Below are positions 53,586-63,328 of a stretch of 64,000 nucleotides of DNA, in pieces. The stretch lies in the NCBI GenBank assembly GCA_018436595.1, contig JAHDLC010000007.1:122285-186284 (forward strand), given 5' to 3'. Both the position numbers and the translations under genes were made by a program. Position 1 is the stretch's first letter; every line of letters begins with the position of its first letter. Origin of the DNA: Synergistaceae bacterium (GTDB taxonomy: Bacteria > Synergistota > Synergistia > Synergistales > Aminobacteriaceae). The notes below the pieces were generated by a model. It was not told the origin of the DNA. It searched no databases and was given only the letters and a program-made list of their open reading frames with translations.

Positions 53586-54871
53586 CCGGATTCATTTCAA
53601 TCACCTTTCTGATTCTCATCGCCGTGGGCATGCCCATCGGCTTCGTGCTCGGCGTCAGCGGCCTCGCCGCCATGCTGAAGATGGAGCTTCCCTCGGTGCT
53701 CCAGCTCGTACCCCAGCGGTATTTCGCCGGGGTGGACATGTTCACCCTCATGGCCATGCCCTTCTTCATCCTGGCCGGGGAGATCATGAACAAGACGGGC
53801 ATCACCACCCGCCTGGTCAAGTTCAGCAACGTCCTCGTGGGACACCTCCAGGGCGGTCTCGCCCACGCCAACATCCTGGCGTCGGTGTTCTTCGCCGGTA
53901 TCACCGGGGCGGCGGTGAGCGATACCGCCGCCATCGGCTCCATGCTCATCCCCGCCATGGTGGACGAAGGGTACGACAAGGACTTTTCCGCCGCGGTCAC
54001 CGCGTCGTCGTCCATTATCGGACCCACCATACCGCCGTCGAACATCATGGTGATCTACGGGGCCTTCATGCAGGTCTCCATCGCCGGCCTCTTCCTCGCC
54101 GGGATAGTTCCGGGACTGCTCGTGGCGGTGGCCCTCATGATCCTGACGGCCCGTATTTCGAAGAAAAGGGGCTACCCCGTGGGAGAACGGAGAGCGACGT
54201 TCAGGGAAATCGCCGTCGCCTTCAGGGAAGCTCTCGTGGCGCTCCTCATGCCCGCCATCATCCTCGGCGGAATACTATCGGGCATCTTCACGCCCACAGA
54301 GGCGGCGGCGGTCGCCGTAGCCTATTCCATGATCCTGGGGTTTTTCGTCTACAGGAACCTGACCCTGAGGGATATGTGGTTCATTTTTATGAAGATGGCC
54401 CGCACCACGGGGGTGGTCTTCCTCGTCATAGCGGCGGCGTCCATTCTCGGGTGGGTGCTCACCATCGAGCAGATCCCCGAGAAGGTGGCGGCCCTCATGC
54501 TCAGCGTGAGTACCAACAAGTGGGTGGTCATGGGCATGATCCTGCTGCTGCTCCTTTTCATCGGCATGTTCATGGACATCGCGGCGGCGCTCATCATCCT
54601 GGGCCCCATCCTGCACCCCCTGGCGGTGAAGATCGGCTTCCACCCCCTCCACTTCGGCATCATCATGGTCCTGGCGCTGAACATCGCCCTCATGACGCCT
54701 CCGGTGGGAGCGTGCCTTTTCGTGGCCTGCGGCATAAGCAAGCTGACCATCGAGCAGCTCAGCAGGGAAATATTCCCCTTTATCCTGGTGGTGGTGGCGG
54801 TGTTGCTGCTCATCACCGTAGTGCCGGAGATTCCCCTTTTCCTTCCCAGGCTGATGGGTATGGTCCACTGA
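53582..54871 (+). CDS. TRAP transporter large permease (DctM family)
   Basis: 429 residues, about twelve membrane segments. FILAGEIMNKTGIT, FFAGITGAAVSDTAAIGSMLIPAM and IGPTIPPSNIMVIYG are DctM hallmarks. Together with DctP and DctQ it completes a sodium- or proton-driven importer. Confidence 0.95.
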   Translation: MTGFISITFLILIAVGMPIGFVLGVSGLAAMLKMELPSVLQLVPQRYFAGVDMFTLMAMPFFILAGEIMNKTGITTRLVKFSNVLVGHLQGGLAHANILASVFFAGITGAAVSDTAAIGSMLIPAMVDEGYDKDFSAAVTASSSIIGPTIPPSNIMVIYGAFMQVSIAGLFLAGIVPGLLVAVALMILTARISKKRGYPVGERRATFREIAVAFREALVALLMPAIILGGILSGIFTPTEAAAVAVAYSMILGFFVYRNLTLRDMWFIFMKMARTTGVVFLVIAAASILGWVLTIEQIPEKVAALMLSVSTNKWVVMGMILLLLLFIGMFMDIAAALIILGPILHPLAVKIGFHPLHFGIIMVLALNIALMTPPVGACLFVACGISKLTIEQLSREIFPFILVVVAVLLLITVVPEIPLFLPRLMGMVH

Positions 54872-54910
54872 CATCGGGAAACACGATCATTGTATGAAAG
54901 AAGGTATTCC

Positions 54911-56119
54911 ATGATTCCCTTCGAGAAGGTACTGAGCAAGGCGGAAGAGTACAGGCCGAAAATGTCCCGTTTCCTTCGGGATATGATCGCTCTTCCCAGC
55001 GAGAGCTGCGGGGAGAAGGAAGTGATTTCCCGGATCAGGGCGGAGATGGAGGCCTGCGGGTACGACCGGGTGGAGATCGATCCCATGGGAAACGTCCTGG
55101 GCTTCATCGGGACGGGAAAGCACCTCGTCGCCCTCGATGCCCATATCGATACCGTCGGCATCGGCGACCGGTCCCTCTGGCAGTATGACCCCTACGAAGG
55201 ATACGAGGACGACGAGATCATCGTCGGCAGGGGAGCCAGCGACCAGGAGGGCGGCATGGCGTCCATGGTCTACGGGGGGAAAATCATACAGGACCTCGGC
55301 CTCCCCGGCGATTTCACCCTCATGGTGGCGGGAACGGTCCAGGAGGAGGACTGCGACGGCCTCTGCTGGCAGTACATCATCAACGAGGACGGGTACCGTC
55401 CAGAGTTCGTGGTGCTCACGGAGCCCACGTCGTGCAACATCTACAGGGGACACAGGGGGCGCATGGAGATCAGGGTGAGCGCAAAGGGGCTTTCCTGCCA
55501 CGGATCCGCTCCTGAACGGGGGGACAACGCCATTTACAAGATGGCCCCCATTCTGCAGGAACTCCGGGCACTTCATGAAAACCTCCATTACGATCCTTTC
55601 CTGGGCAAGGGCAGCCTGACGGTTTCCGAAATCTTTTTCAGTTCCCCGTCGAGATGCGCCGTGGCGGACGGGTGCTCCATCTCCGTTGACCGTAGGCTGA
55701 CCCACGGGGAAACCTGGGAAACGGCCCTCCAGGAGATACGGAACCTTCCGGCCGTCAAGGCCGCGGGAGCGGAAGTCTCCATGTACACCTACGACCGTCC
55801 TTCCTGGACCGGGCTGGTCTATCCCACGGAGTGCTTCTTCCCCACGTGGGTGCTCGAGGAGGACCATGCAGCCTGCCGTACCCTCGTGGAGGGCTACCGG
55901 GAACTGTTCCGTTCGGAGCCCCTGGTGGACAAGTGGACCTTCTCCACGAACGGCGTGTCCATCATGGGACGATTCGGCATTCCCTGCGTCGGCTTCGGCC
56001 CGGGACACGAGGACCAGGCCCACGCCCCCAACGAACGGACATGGAAGGACGAACTGGTGAAGGCCGCCGCTCTCTATGCGGTGGTCCCGTCCATCTATAC
56101 GGAAAAACACGCCCGCTAG
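54911..56119 (+). CDS. ygeY: YgeY-family M20 hydrolase
   Basis: 402 residues from ATG 54911 (GAAGG upstream). All M20 metal and catalytic residues are present: [36 protein letters not shown] and a C-terminal [11 protein letters not shown]. YgeY proteins are found with YgeW and YgeX in E. coli and many anaerobes in clusters linked to purine or diaminopropionate catabolism. Here it is immediately followed by ygeW. Exact substrate unknown. Confidence 0.9.
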   Translation: MIPFEKVLSKAEEYRPKMSRFLRDMIALPSESCGEKEVISRIRAEMEACGYDRVEIDPMGNVLGFIGTGKHLVALDAHIDTVGIGDRSLWQYDPYEGYEDDEIIVGRGASDQEGGMASMVYGGKIIQDLGLPGDFTLMVAGTVQEEDCDGLCWQYIINEDGYRPEFVVLTEPTSCNIYRGHRGRMEIRVSAKGLSCHGSAPERGDNAIYKMAPILQELRALHENLHYDPFLGKGSLTVSEIFFSSPSRCAVADGCSISVDRRLTHGETWETALQEIRNLPAVKAAGAEVSMYTYDRPSWTGLVYPTECFFPTWVLEEDHAACRTLVEGYRELFRSEPLVDKWTFSTNGVSIMGRFGIPCVGFGPGHEDQAHAPNERTWKDELVKAAALYAVVPSIYTEKHAR

Positions 56120-56147
56120 AACGGGCATTCAAGGAGGAGAGAGAATC

Positions 56148-57134
56148 ATGCAGACGCTTTTCCGGGGGAAACACTTCATTACCCTCCAGGAGTGGACCAA
56201 AGAAGAGATAGACACCCTGCTCGATGTTTCCTGCGACCTGAAGATGCAGTTCGCCCTCGACAGGCCGACGGACTATCTGCCCAACAAGACCGTGTTCCTC
56301 ATGTTCTTCGAGCAGTCCACCCGGACCAGGAACTCCATGGAGGCAGGAATAACCCAGCTCGGCGGCCACGCCCACTTCCTGGACACCAGCAACATGCAGA
56401 TCGCCCACGGCGAGGTGCCCAAGGACACGGCCGTCATCCTGTCCCGCATGGGTCACGCCATTGCGTGCAGGAACTGCTTCTGGAAGGAAGGGAACGCCTA
56501 TCTCCGGGAGATGGCCAAGTGGTCTCCCGTGCCCATCATCAGCATGCAGGACGACCTGTACCACCCCCTGCAGGGCATCGCCGACCTCATGACCATCCAG
56601 GAGAAAAGGGGTAAGAATACCCGTGGACTCAAGGTCTCCGTCATCTGGGCCTACGCCACCACCCACAAGAAGCCCATCTCCGTACCCCTCAGCCAGGCCC
56701 TCCTGTTCCCCAGGTACGGCATGGAAGTCACCCTTGCCTACCCGAAGGGCTACGAGATGCCCGACTGGGTCATCGAGCAGGCGAAGAAGAACGCCCTTGA
56801 CAACGGCGGAACCTTCCGGATCACCAACGACCAGGAAGAGGCCTACCGGGATGCCGACGTGGTCATTCCCAAGAACTGGGGCAACTGGGTGACGAACGAG
56901 AGCAAGGCCGTCATCGACAGCACCCTTGAGGCAAACAAGCACTGGAAATGCACGGAGCAGCGCATGGCCCTCACCGACAAGCATTCCCTGTACATGCACG
57001 CCCTCCCCGCCGACAGGGTGAACGAGGTGGAGGATTCGGTCATCGACGGCCCTCACTCCGCCATCTACGATGAGGCTGAGAACAGGCTCCATACGGCAAA
57101 AGCCGTCATGGCCCTCACCATGGGCGGAAGGTAA
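56148..57134 (+). CDS. ygeW: Knotted carbamoyltransferase YgeW
   Basis: 328 residues from ATG 56148 (AAGGAGG upstream). Carbamoyl phosphate-binding motif STRTRNS, GGHAHFLDTSNMQ and the trefoil-knot region typical of YgeW. Acts on a carbamoylated amino acid or ureido acid, probably in the breakdown direction that yields carbamoyl phosphate and then ATP. Last gene before a terminator. Confidence 0.92.
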   Translation: MQTLFRGKHFITLQEWTKEEIDTLLDVSCDLKMQFALDRPTDYLPNKTVFLMFFEQSTRTRNSMEAGITQLGGHAHFLDTSNMQIAHGEVPKDTAVILSRMGHAIACRNCFWKEGNAYLREMAKWSPVPIISMQDDLYHPLQGIADLMTIQEKRGKNTRGLKVSVIWAYATTHKKPISVPLSQALLFPRYGMEVTLAYPKGYEMPDWVIEQAKKNALDNGGTFRITNDQEEAYRDADVVIPKNWGNWVTNESKAVIDSTLEANKHWKCTEQRMALTDKHSLYMHALPADRVNEVEDSVIDGPHSAIYDEAENRLHTAKAVMALTMGGR

Positions 57135-57146
57135 AAAAAAATTTTT

Positions 57147-57183
57147 GGAGGATGCCGGACAACAGGGGCATCCTCCTTTTTTC
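57147..57183 (+). terminator. Terminator after ygeW
   Basis: GGAGGATGCC/GGCATCCTCC stem (57147-57156 with 57167-57176) followed by six Ts. Confidence 0.9.
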
Positions 57184-57187
57184 TTCA

Positions 57188-57196
57188 TGCTATACT
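57188..57196 (+). promoter_or_regulatory. Extended -10 promoter of the BMP transporter operon
   Basis: TGC-TATACT (57188-57196), 39 bases upstream of the gene; the -35 region falls in the terminator and is poor. Confidence 0.45.
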
Positions 57197-57234
57197 CCTG
57201 CTGAAATCATCTTTATCGTCAAGGAGGGTTAAGG

Positions 57235-58224
57235 ATGAAGCGGTTCGTTCTGTTGGCAGTGATTGCGGCAATGGCGACTGCAGGTTTTTTTCACGAGGTG
57301 CCCGCTTTCGCGAAGGCACCGGGGGAGTACAAAATGGTGCTGATCCTCCCGGGCCCCATCAACGACCAGAGCTGGAACGCCACGAACTACGCCGGGCTCC
57401 AGGCGGTGAACAAGACCCTCGGCACGAAGATGGAATACGTGGAGAACGTTCAGGCGAGCGATTACGAGTCCACCTTCAGAAATTATGCTGAACGGGGATA
57501 CGACCTGATCATGGCGGCAGGCACCCAGTTTGACGAACCTACCTCCAGGGTGGCTCCCAAGTATCCCAAAACTGTGTTCTGCGTGGTGAACGGCATGGCC
57601 GCCGCCGGGCCGAACGTCATGCCCATCCTCCCGAAGGAGTACGAGGCGAGCTTTCTCGCGGGAATCATCGCAGGGCACGTCACAAAATCGGGGAAGATCG
57701 GCATCGCGGGAGGATTTCCGAACAAGCTGATGATCCGCCTGCTGAACACCTATGAATGGGCCGCCAGGGTCGGCCGGAGCGATCTGAAGGTCACCAGGGC
57801 CTATGCCAACTCCTGGAGCGATGTCGCCCTGGGGAAACAGATGGCAAGCTCCATGATCGACGGGGGGGCGGATGTCCTCTTCTTCTACGCCAACCAGGTC
57901 GGGCTGGGTGCCATCCAGGCGGCGAAGGAAAAGGGCGTGAAGTATGTCGGCTTCGCCAGCGACCAGAATGCCGCTGCGCCGGGAACCGTTGTGGCAAGCG
58001 TCTATTTTGATTTCGCCTCCATGTACACCTGGGCTGTGAAAAAGTATCTCGACGGATCGCTGAAGCCGGTGGTTAACGAAGCCGGGATCGCCGAAGGCAT
58101 CGTCAAGGTGTCCTACTCCGACGACATCGCCCCCGAAGTCCGCGAGACGGTGAAGGCCGCCGAAGAAGCTGTGAAAAGAGGGGATGTCCTCTTCTTCCTC
58201 TCCGGTTATCCGGAGAAGCCCTGA
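57235..58224 (+). CDS. BMP-family ABC transporter substrate-binding protein (nucleoside type)
   Basis: 329 residues. Signal peptide residues 1-26 (AFA before KAPGEY), no lipobox. VLILPGPINDQSWNATNYAGL is the family start of BMP (Med/PnrA-like) purine nucleoside-binding proteins; GRSDLKVTRAYANSWSD and FASDQNAAAP also fit. AAGGAGG precedes ATG 57235. First gene of a four-gene ABC transporter followed by a hydantoinase, so the cargo may be a nucleobase, nucleoside or hydantoin/ureide. Confidence 0.92.
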   Translation: MKRFVLLAVIAAMATAGFFHEVPAFAKAPGEYKMVLILPGPINDQSWNATNYAGLQAVNKTLGTKMEYVENVQASDYESTFRNYAERGYDLIMAAGTQFDEPTSRVAPKYPKTVFCVVNGMAAAGPNVMPILPKEYEASFLAGIIAGHVTKSGKIGIAGGFPNKLMIRLLNTYEWAARVGRSDLKVTRAYANSWSDVALGKQMASSMIDGGADVLFFYANQVGLGAIQAAKEKGVKYVGFASDQNAAAPGTVVASVYFDFASMYTWAVKKYLDGSLKPVVNEAGIAEGIVKVSYSDDIAPEVRETVKAAEEAVKRGDVLFFLSGYPEKP

Positions 58225-58300
58225 TCCCCGCTCAGTCTGAACCGCCGCAGGGTCCGGGAAGCCCTCCGGGCCCTGCGCACCCTGCAGGGGGAGGTACACC

Positions 58301-59824
58301 ATGGAATCCCCGCACACCGAAGCCCTTTCTCTCCGGGGAATCACGAAGGTCTTTCCCGGAGTGCTCGCCAACGACGATGTAAATCTTTCCGCCCGCCGGG
58401 GTGAAATCCTGGCCATTCTGGGCGAGAACGGCGCCGGCAAGTCCACCCTTGTGAAGATACTGTACGGCATGTACCAGCCGGACAGCGGCACTGTCTCCGT
58501 GAACGGCCGGGCAGTCGGAATCCGCTCGCCGAAGGATGCGCTGGCCCTCGGCATCGGCATGATCCACCAGCATTTCACCCTCGTTCCGGTCCATACGGTC
58601 TGGGAGAACGTGGTGCTCGGCCTTGATCCTTCCTCCGGGCGTCCGGCCGGCGGGAAAGGGGCCGCCCTTGAGCTGGAAAAACTGGGCAGGCGATACGGTC
58701 TTGAAGTCGATCCCTTCGCAGTCGTTGCAGACCTTTCGGTGGGTATGCAGCAGAAGACGGAGATTTTGAAGGCCCTGTACCGCAGTGTCAGCATCCTGGT
58801 TCTCGACGAGCCCACCGCCGTACTGACTCCCGGGGAGGCGGACAATCTCTTCGCATTTCTCAGGGAATTCCGTGCTGCGGGAAACACTGTCCTTTTCATC
58901 ACCCACAAACTCGGAGAAGTAATGGAGATTGCCGACAGGATTGAAGTCCTCAGGGGCGGGAGAAACGCCGGATCCTTCCTTCAGGGTGAGGTGTCCGAGC
59001 GGGAGCTTGCCGCCCGCATGGTGGGAGGGGACATCCCCTCTGTCGGGGAGACCCTGGTCCGGCCTGCGGGACGGGACGTCCTGGAAGTCAGGGACCTCTG
59101 GGTCAGGGGCGGCCGGGGGCATCATGCCGTACGGGGCGTTTCCTTCACCGTACGGGCCGGCGAGATCCTCGGCATCGCCGGAGTGAGCGGAAACGGACAG
59201 GAGGAACTGGCAGACTGTGTCTGCGGCCTTGCCCGGCAGGAGAGGGGAGAGATCCGCCTCGACGGGCGGATTCTTCCCCGGGAGGATCCGGGGGCCGTCT
59301 TTCGCGCCGGGGTGGGGTACATTCCCGCCGACAGGCACAGAGAAGGCCTGGTTCTCGACATGACCGTGGAGGAAAACCTCGTGCTGAAGAACCTGTCCGC
59401 CTACTCCCGGAAGGGCTTTCTTCGGGAAGGGGCCATGCGGAAAAACGCTGAGCGTCTTATCGGCGAGTACGGCATCAGGCCGCCCCTCCCGGGAAGCCGG
59501 ACGGCCTCACTGTCGGGAGGCAACCAGCAGAAAGTGGTGGCCGCCAGGGAGATCGAGGCTGGACGGAAATGCATTGTCGCCGTGCAGCCGACGAGGGGCC
59601 TCGACCTGGGGGCGGCGGCCCACGTTCACAGGATGCTCGCCGCCGCCCGGAACGAGGGCAGGGCCGTTCTCCTGGTGTCCACGGAACTTTCTGAAGTTGT
59701 GAGCCTGTCCGACACTGTCGCCGTCATGTCCGGCGGTGAAATCGCCGGTATTTTTCCCAGGGAGAGCGCCGACCTCCGGACCATCGGGCTGCTCATGGCC
59801 GGCAGAAAGGGGGAGCCGTCATGA
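58301..59824 (+). CDS. Nucleoside-type ABC transporter ATPase, two domains
   Basis: 507 residues. NBD1 has a full Walker A (GENGAGKST), LSVGMQQK and LVLDEPTAVLT. NBD2 has a degenerate Walker A (AGVSGNGQEE, no GKT/S) but a good signature LSGGNQQK, as is usual for the BMP-linked YufO/NupO ATPases. Start ATG 58301 has GGGGGAGG upstream. It overlaps the permease gene by ATGA. Confidence 0.93.
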   Translation: MESPHTEALSLRGITKVFPGVLANDDVNLSARRGEILAILGENGAGKSTLVKILYGMYQPDSGTVSVNGRAVGIRSPKDALALGIGMIHQHFTLVPVHTVWENVVLGLDPSSGRPAGGKGAALELEKLGRRYGLEVDPFAVVADLSVGMQQKTEILKALYRSVSILVLDEPTAVLTPGEADNLFAFLREFRAAGNTVLFITHKLGEVMEIADRIEVLRGGRNAGSFLQGEVSERELAARMVGGDIPSVGETLVRPAGRDVLEVRDLWVRGGRGHHAVRGVSFTVRAGEILGIAGVSGNGQEELADCVCGLARQERGEIRLDGRILPREDPGAVFRAGVGYIPADRHREGLVLDMTVEENLVLKNLSAYSRKGFLREGAMRKNAERLIGEYGIRPPLPGSRTASLSGGNQQKVVAAREIEAGRKCIVAVQPTRGLDLGAAAHVHRMLAAARNEGRAVLLVSTELSEVVSLSDTVAVMSGGEIAGIFPRESADLRTIGLLMAGRKGEPS

Positions 59825-60933
59825 CGGCTGAAAAACACGGGGGAAATTCCCTGTCCGAATCACTCACCGATCCCGACGGGATTCTTTCGTCCCTCTTTTT
59901 TTCCTCCCTGTCGGTATTCCTCGGCCTGGCTTCCGCGGGCGTTCTCATGCTTTTTCTCGGGCACAGCCCTGCGGCGGTGTACCGGGATCTGTTTTCTTTC
60001 GCCTTCCGGGACGTATACAACATCGCCGACATTTTCGCCAAGGCCGCGCCCCTGATTTTGACGGGCCTGGCCTTTGCCTTCGCCTTCCGGGCGGGGCTGT
60101 TCAACATCGGGGCCCAGGGCCAGTTCTACCTCGGTGCCGTCACTTCGGCGGCCTGTGCCCTATCCTTTCCGTTCCTGCCTTCCTGGCTTCTGCTTCCTCT
60201 GTGCGCCGCGGCGTCCATGGCGGCAGGAGGGCTGTGGGGAGGCATGACGGGGTACTTCAAGGCAAGGTTCAACGCCAACGAGTTTCTCGTCAGCATGATG
60301 TCCACCTACGTAGCTGTGGCGATCATGGATTTCCTTGTCCGGAGCCCCCTGAGGGAAGCCAAGGGTGAGTACCCCCAGACGGACGTTCTCGCGGAGGCGT
60401 CCTGGATTCCCTCCTTTCTGTCCGGTACCAGGTTCCACTGGGGATTCTTTCTTGCCCTTGCCGCAGCCGGTGCGGCATGGGTTCTTCTCTGGAAAACGAC
60501 CCTGGGCTTCCGGATGAGGGCGGTGGGCAAGAACAGGTCCGCCGCCCGGTTCGCAGGCATCCGGGAAAAGAACGTTTTTGTCTCCGTCTTCCTCGTCAGC
60601 GGGGCTTTCGCAGGACTGGCGGGTTTCCTCGAGGTCAACGGAGTCCAGCACATGGTCGTCCAGGGTTTCAACCCCCTGCTGGGGGCAGAGGGCATCGGCA
60701 TCGCCGTCCTCGGCGGCGCCCATCCTCTCGGCGTGGTGCTGTCGGCCCTTCTGTTCGGGGCTCTCAAGGTGGGGGGCCTGCTGGTCACCCAGACATCCTC
60801 CGTCCCGTCGAGCATCATCGCCATTCTCGAGGGCTTCGTCATGCTCTACGTCATACTATCCTTTTATCTCAGGCACAGGCTGAGACGCGCCTGCGCCCGG
60901 AGGCGTGCCGCCGCGGGAGGTGAAGCTCCGTGA
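59821..60933 (+). CDS. ABC transporter permease, nucleoside type (first)
   Basis: 370 residues, about ten membrane segments. ILTGLAFAFAFRAGLFNIGAQGQF and NEFLVSMMSTYVAVAIMDF are typical of YufP/NupP-like permeases of the BMP transporter group. Its stop overlaps the next permease start by GTGA. Confidence 0.92.
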   Translation: MTAEKHGGNSLSESLTDPDGILSSLFFSSLSVFLGLASAGVLMLFLGHSPAAVYRDLFSFAFRDVYNIADIFAKAAPLILTGLAFAFAFRAGLFNIGAQGQFYLGAVTSAACALSFPFLPSWLLLPLCAAASMAAGGLWGGMTGYFKARFNANEFLVSMMSTYVAVAIMDFLVRSPLREAKGEYPQTDVLAEASWIPSFLSGTRFHWGFFLALAAAGAAWVLLWKTTLGFRMRAVGKNRSAARFAGIREKNVFVSVFLVSGAFAGLAGFLEVNGVQHMVVQGFNPLLGAEGIGIAVLGGAHPLGVVLSALLFGALKVGGLLVTQTSSVPSSIIAILEGFVMLYVILSFYLRHRLRRACARRRAAAGGEAP

Positions 60934-61850
60934 TACTCGAGGGACTTCTCGCCCGGGCTGTGCAGATGAGCACCCCCCTCCTCCTCGGGGCGCTCGGGGA
61001 AGTGATGGTCGAGCGGACGGGGGTCATGAACATGGCCATCGAGGGTATTTTTCTCCTCGGCGCATGGGCCGGGTTCACGGGAGCCTACATCACGGGCAGC
61101 CTCTCGGCGGGATTCCTGTGCGCCATGGCTGCGGGCGTCGTTGTCGGCGTCCTGTACGGCTGGATCACCGTCTTCCTAAAACAGCACCAGATCGTGACGG
61201 GAGTGGCTCTCAACATCCTGGCTGCAGGAATCGGAATATTTTTCTACAGGGTGCTCTTCGGCGTTCCCCTTCTGCCTCTTACGGTGGAGCCTCTCCGCCC
61301 CCTGGCCGTTCCGTTCCTGTCAGCCATTCCGGTTCTCGGCCCCGCGCTCTTCAGGCAGAACATCCTCACCTACCTGGCCTGGGGGGCAATGCCCCTGGGA
61401 TGGTGGGTTCTCTTCCGGACACGGGCCGGGCTTGTTCTCAGGTCGACCGGGGCCAATCCGGAGGCCGTCGACGCGGCGGGCATCTCCGTGGAGCGGGTTC
61501 GGTTCGGCGCCGTTCTCGCGGCAAGTGCGCTCAGCGGGCTGGCGGGAGCATTCTACTCCATCGGCTACCTCGGCCTTTTTTCCAATGACATGATCGGAGG
61601 GCGGGGATGGATCGCCTTTGCCCTCTGTTTTCTCGGGAACTGGAATCCCCTGGGGGCTCTGTTGGGAGCGGTGGTCTTCGGCATAGCCGACGCAGCGGCC
61701 ATAACCCTCCAGACATCAGGCATCCGCATGGTTCCCAACGAGTTTCTCATCGCCCTTCCCTATATTCTTACCATAGCGGCCACCCTCGCCAGGAAGCGGT
61801 TCAACGTTCCGGCCTCGCTGGGTACGGCCTATACCAAGGAGGAAAAATGA
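60930..61850 (+). CDS. ABC transporter permease, nucleoside type (second)
   Basis: 306 residues from GTG 60930. About nine membrane segments. TPLLLGALGEVMVERTGVMNMAIEGIFLLGA is the hallmark of YufQ/NupQ-like permeases. It pairs with the preceding permease. Sixteen bases separate it from the hydantoinase gene. Confidence 0.92.
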   Translation: MILEGLLARAVQMSTPLLLGALGEVMVERTGVMNMAIEGIFLLGAWAGFTGAYITGSLSAGFLCAMAAGVVVGVLYGWITVFLKQHQIVTGVALNILAAGIGIFFYRVLFGVPLLPLTVEPLRPLAVPFLSAIPVLGPALFRQNILTYLAWGAMPLGWWVLFRTRAGLVLRSTGANPEAVDAAGISVERVRFGAVLAASALSGLAGAFYSIGYLGLFSNDMIGGRGWIAFALCFLGNWNPLGALLGAVVFGIADAAAITLQTSGIRMVPNEFLIALPYILTIAATLARKRFNVPASLGTAYTKEEK

Positions 61851-61866
61851 CTGGAGGAGAGACGGA

Positions 61867-63216
61867 ATGTATGACCTGGTGATCAGGGGCGGGACAGTGG
61901 TCACGCCGGAGGCCGTTCTCGCCGCCGATATCGGGATTTTCGGGGAAAAGATCGCGGCCCTGGGAGACGGGCTGGAAGGAAAGTCGCAGGTGGATGCGTC
62001 GGGAAAACTGGTTTTCCCCGGCGTCATCGACCCCCATGTGCATTTTTCCCTTCCCGTGGGCGGCACCGTGTCGAGCGACGATTTCTATTCAGGTTCGGTG
62101 GCGGCGGCCTGCGGAGGCGTGACCACCGTGATCGATTTCACCGTGGGGGCTCCCGAGCGGACCATGGCGGAGGACCTGCGGAAACGCTTCGAGGACGCCC
62201 GTCCGTCGGTGGTGGATTACTCCTTCCACGGGGAGGTGGTTGGCTGGCGGCCGGGCCGGAGAGCAGAAATCGCGGAGGCCATGGCCGACGGGATAAAGAG
62301 TTTCAAGTTCTTCACGGCCTACGGAGCCTCGGGAAGGAGAACGGACACGGGACCCCTCTTCCAAGCTTTCCGGGCCATAGCGGAAGGGGACGGGGTTGCC
62401 GTTATCCATGCCGAAGACGACAGCATGATCGAAGCTTCCGCAGCCCTTCTTTCCAGGGAGGAGTGGGGGCGGATGGGAGCCGTGGCGGAGGTCCGCTCGG
62501 ACCTCTGCGAAGCCTCGGCGGTGAATTCCGTCGGATGGATCGCCGCCAGGACAGGCGTTCGGTGCCACATTGTCCACCTCAGTTCCGCCCTCGGCCTCGG
62601 GGAAGTCGAAACGGCACGAAGGAGAGGAGCCGTCATGACGGCGGAGACATGCCCCCAGTACCTGCTGCTCACATCCGGCGTCTACGAAGGACCCCAGGGG
62701 CATCTCTATTCCGCCACGCCGGCCCTCCGGACCCCTGGAGACAATGAAGCGCTCTGGCGCGGCCTTTCTTCCGGTGCGGTGAATTTCGCCGCTACGGACC
62801 ACTGCCCCTTCACCAGAAGCCAGAAGGAGTGGAAGGGAGCCTTCGACCGCCTGCCCGGAGGCCTGCCCGGGGTGGAGACGCTTCTTCCGCTGCTCTATTC
62901 CGAGGGGGTGCTCAAGGGACGGCTTTCTTTGTGCTCCCTCGTGCGGGCCACTTCCGAACAGGCCGCGAAACTCTACGGCCTCTATCCGGGAAAAGGGTGT
63001 CTCCTTCCCGGCTCCGACGGAGACCTGGTCATCTTCGACCCCGAGGAATCCTGGACCATGAGGGCCGGCGCCCTCCGCATGAACGTGGATTTTTCCCCCT
63101 ACGAGGGGATGGAAGTCCGGGGAAAAGTCTGGCAGACCATCTCCCGGGGCGAGGTCATCTATGCCGACGGACGGTTTCTCGGCAGGAGGGGGAGGGGAAA
63201 GTTTCTTCCTCGATGA
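61867..63216 (+). CDS. Dihydropyrimidinase / hydantoinase
   Basis: 449 residues. Cyclic amidohydrolase that opens dihydropyrimidine, hydantoin or related rings. Metal ligands His57 and His59 (DPHVHF), carboxylated Lys147 (IKSFKFFTAYG), HAED, HLSS and a distal Asp in TDHCPF are all present. GGAGGAG precedes ATG 61867. Co-transcription with a nucleoside-type importer suggests it acts on the imported compound. Ring-opened product would be an N-carbamoyl amino acid, for which YgeW/YgeY could be next steps. Confidence 0.92.
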   Translation: MYDLVIRGGTVVTPEAVLAADIGIFGEKIAALGDGLEGKSQVDASGKLVFPGVIDPHVHFSLPVGGTVSSDDFYSGSVAAACGGVTTVIDFTVGAPERTMAEDLRKRFEDARPSVVDYSFHGEVVGWRPGRRAEIAEAMADGIKSFKFFTAYGASGRRTDTGPLFQAFRAIAEGDGVAVIHAEDDSMIEASAALLSREEWGRMGAVAEVRSDLCEASAVNSVGWIAARTGVRCHIVHLSSALGLGEVETARRRGAVMTAETCPQYLLLTSGVYEGPQGHLYSATPALRTPGDNEALWRGLSSGAVNFAATDHCPFTRSQKEWKGAFDRLPGGLPGVETLLPLLYSEGVLKGRLSLCSLVRATSEQAAKLYGLYPGKGCLLPGSDGDLVIFDPEESWTMRAGALRMNVDFSPYEGMEVRGKVWQTISRGEVIYADGRFLGRRGRGKFLPR

Positions 63217-63328
63217 CATGAAAGCCGTTCCGGTAAATTTAAAAGAACGCAATTGATATTTGTTTTCCGGTAGAGTAATGTATATTTTGAGAATTTCCCG
63301 AAGGGAAACAGACGAAGGAGGAACCACC

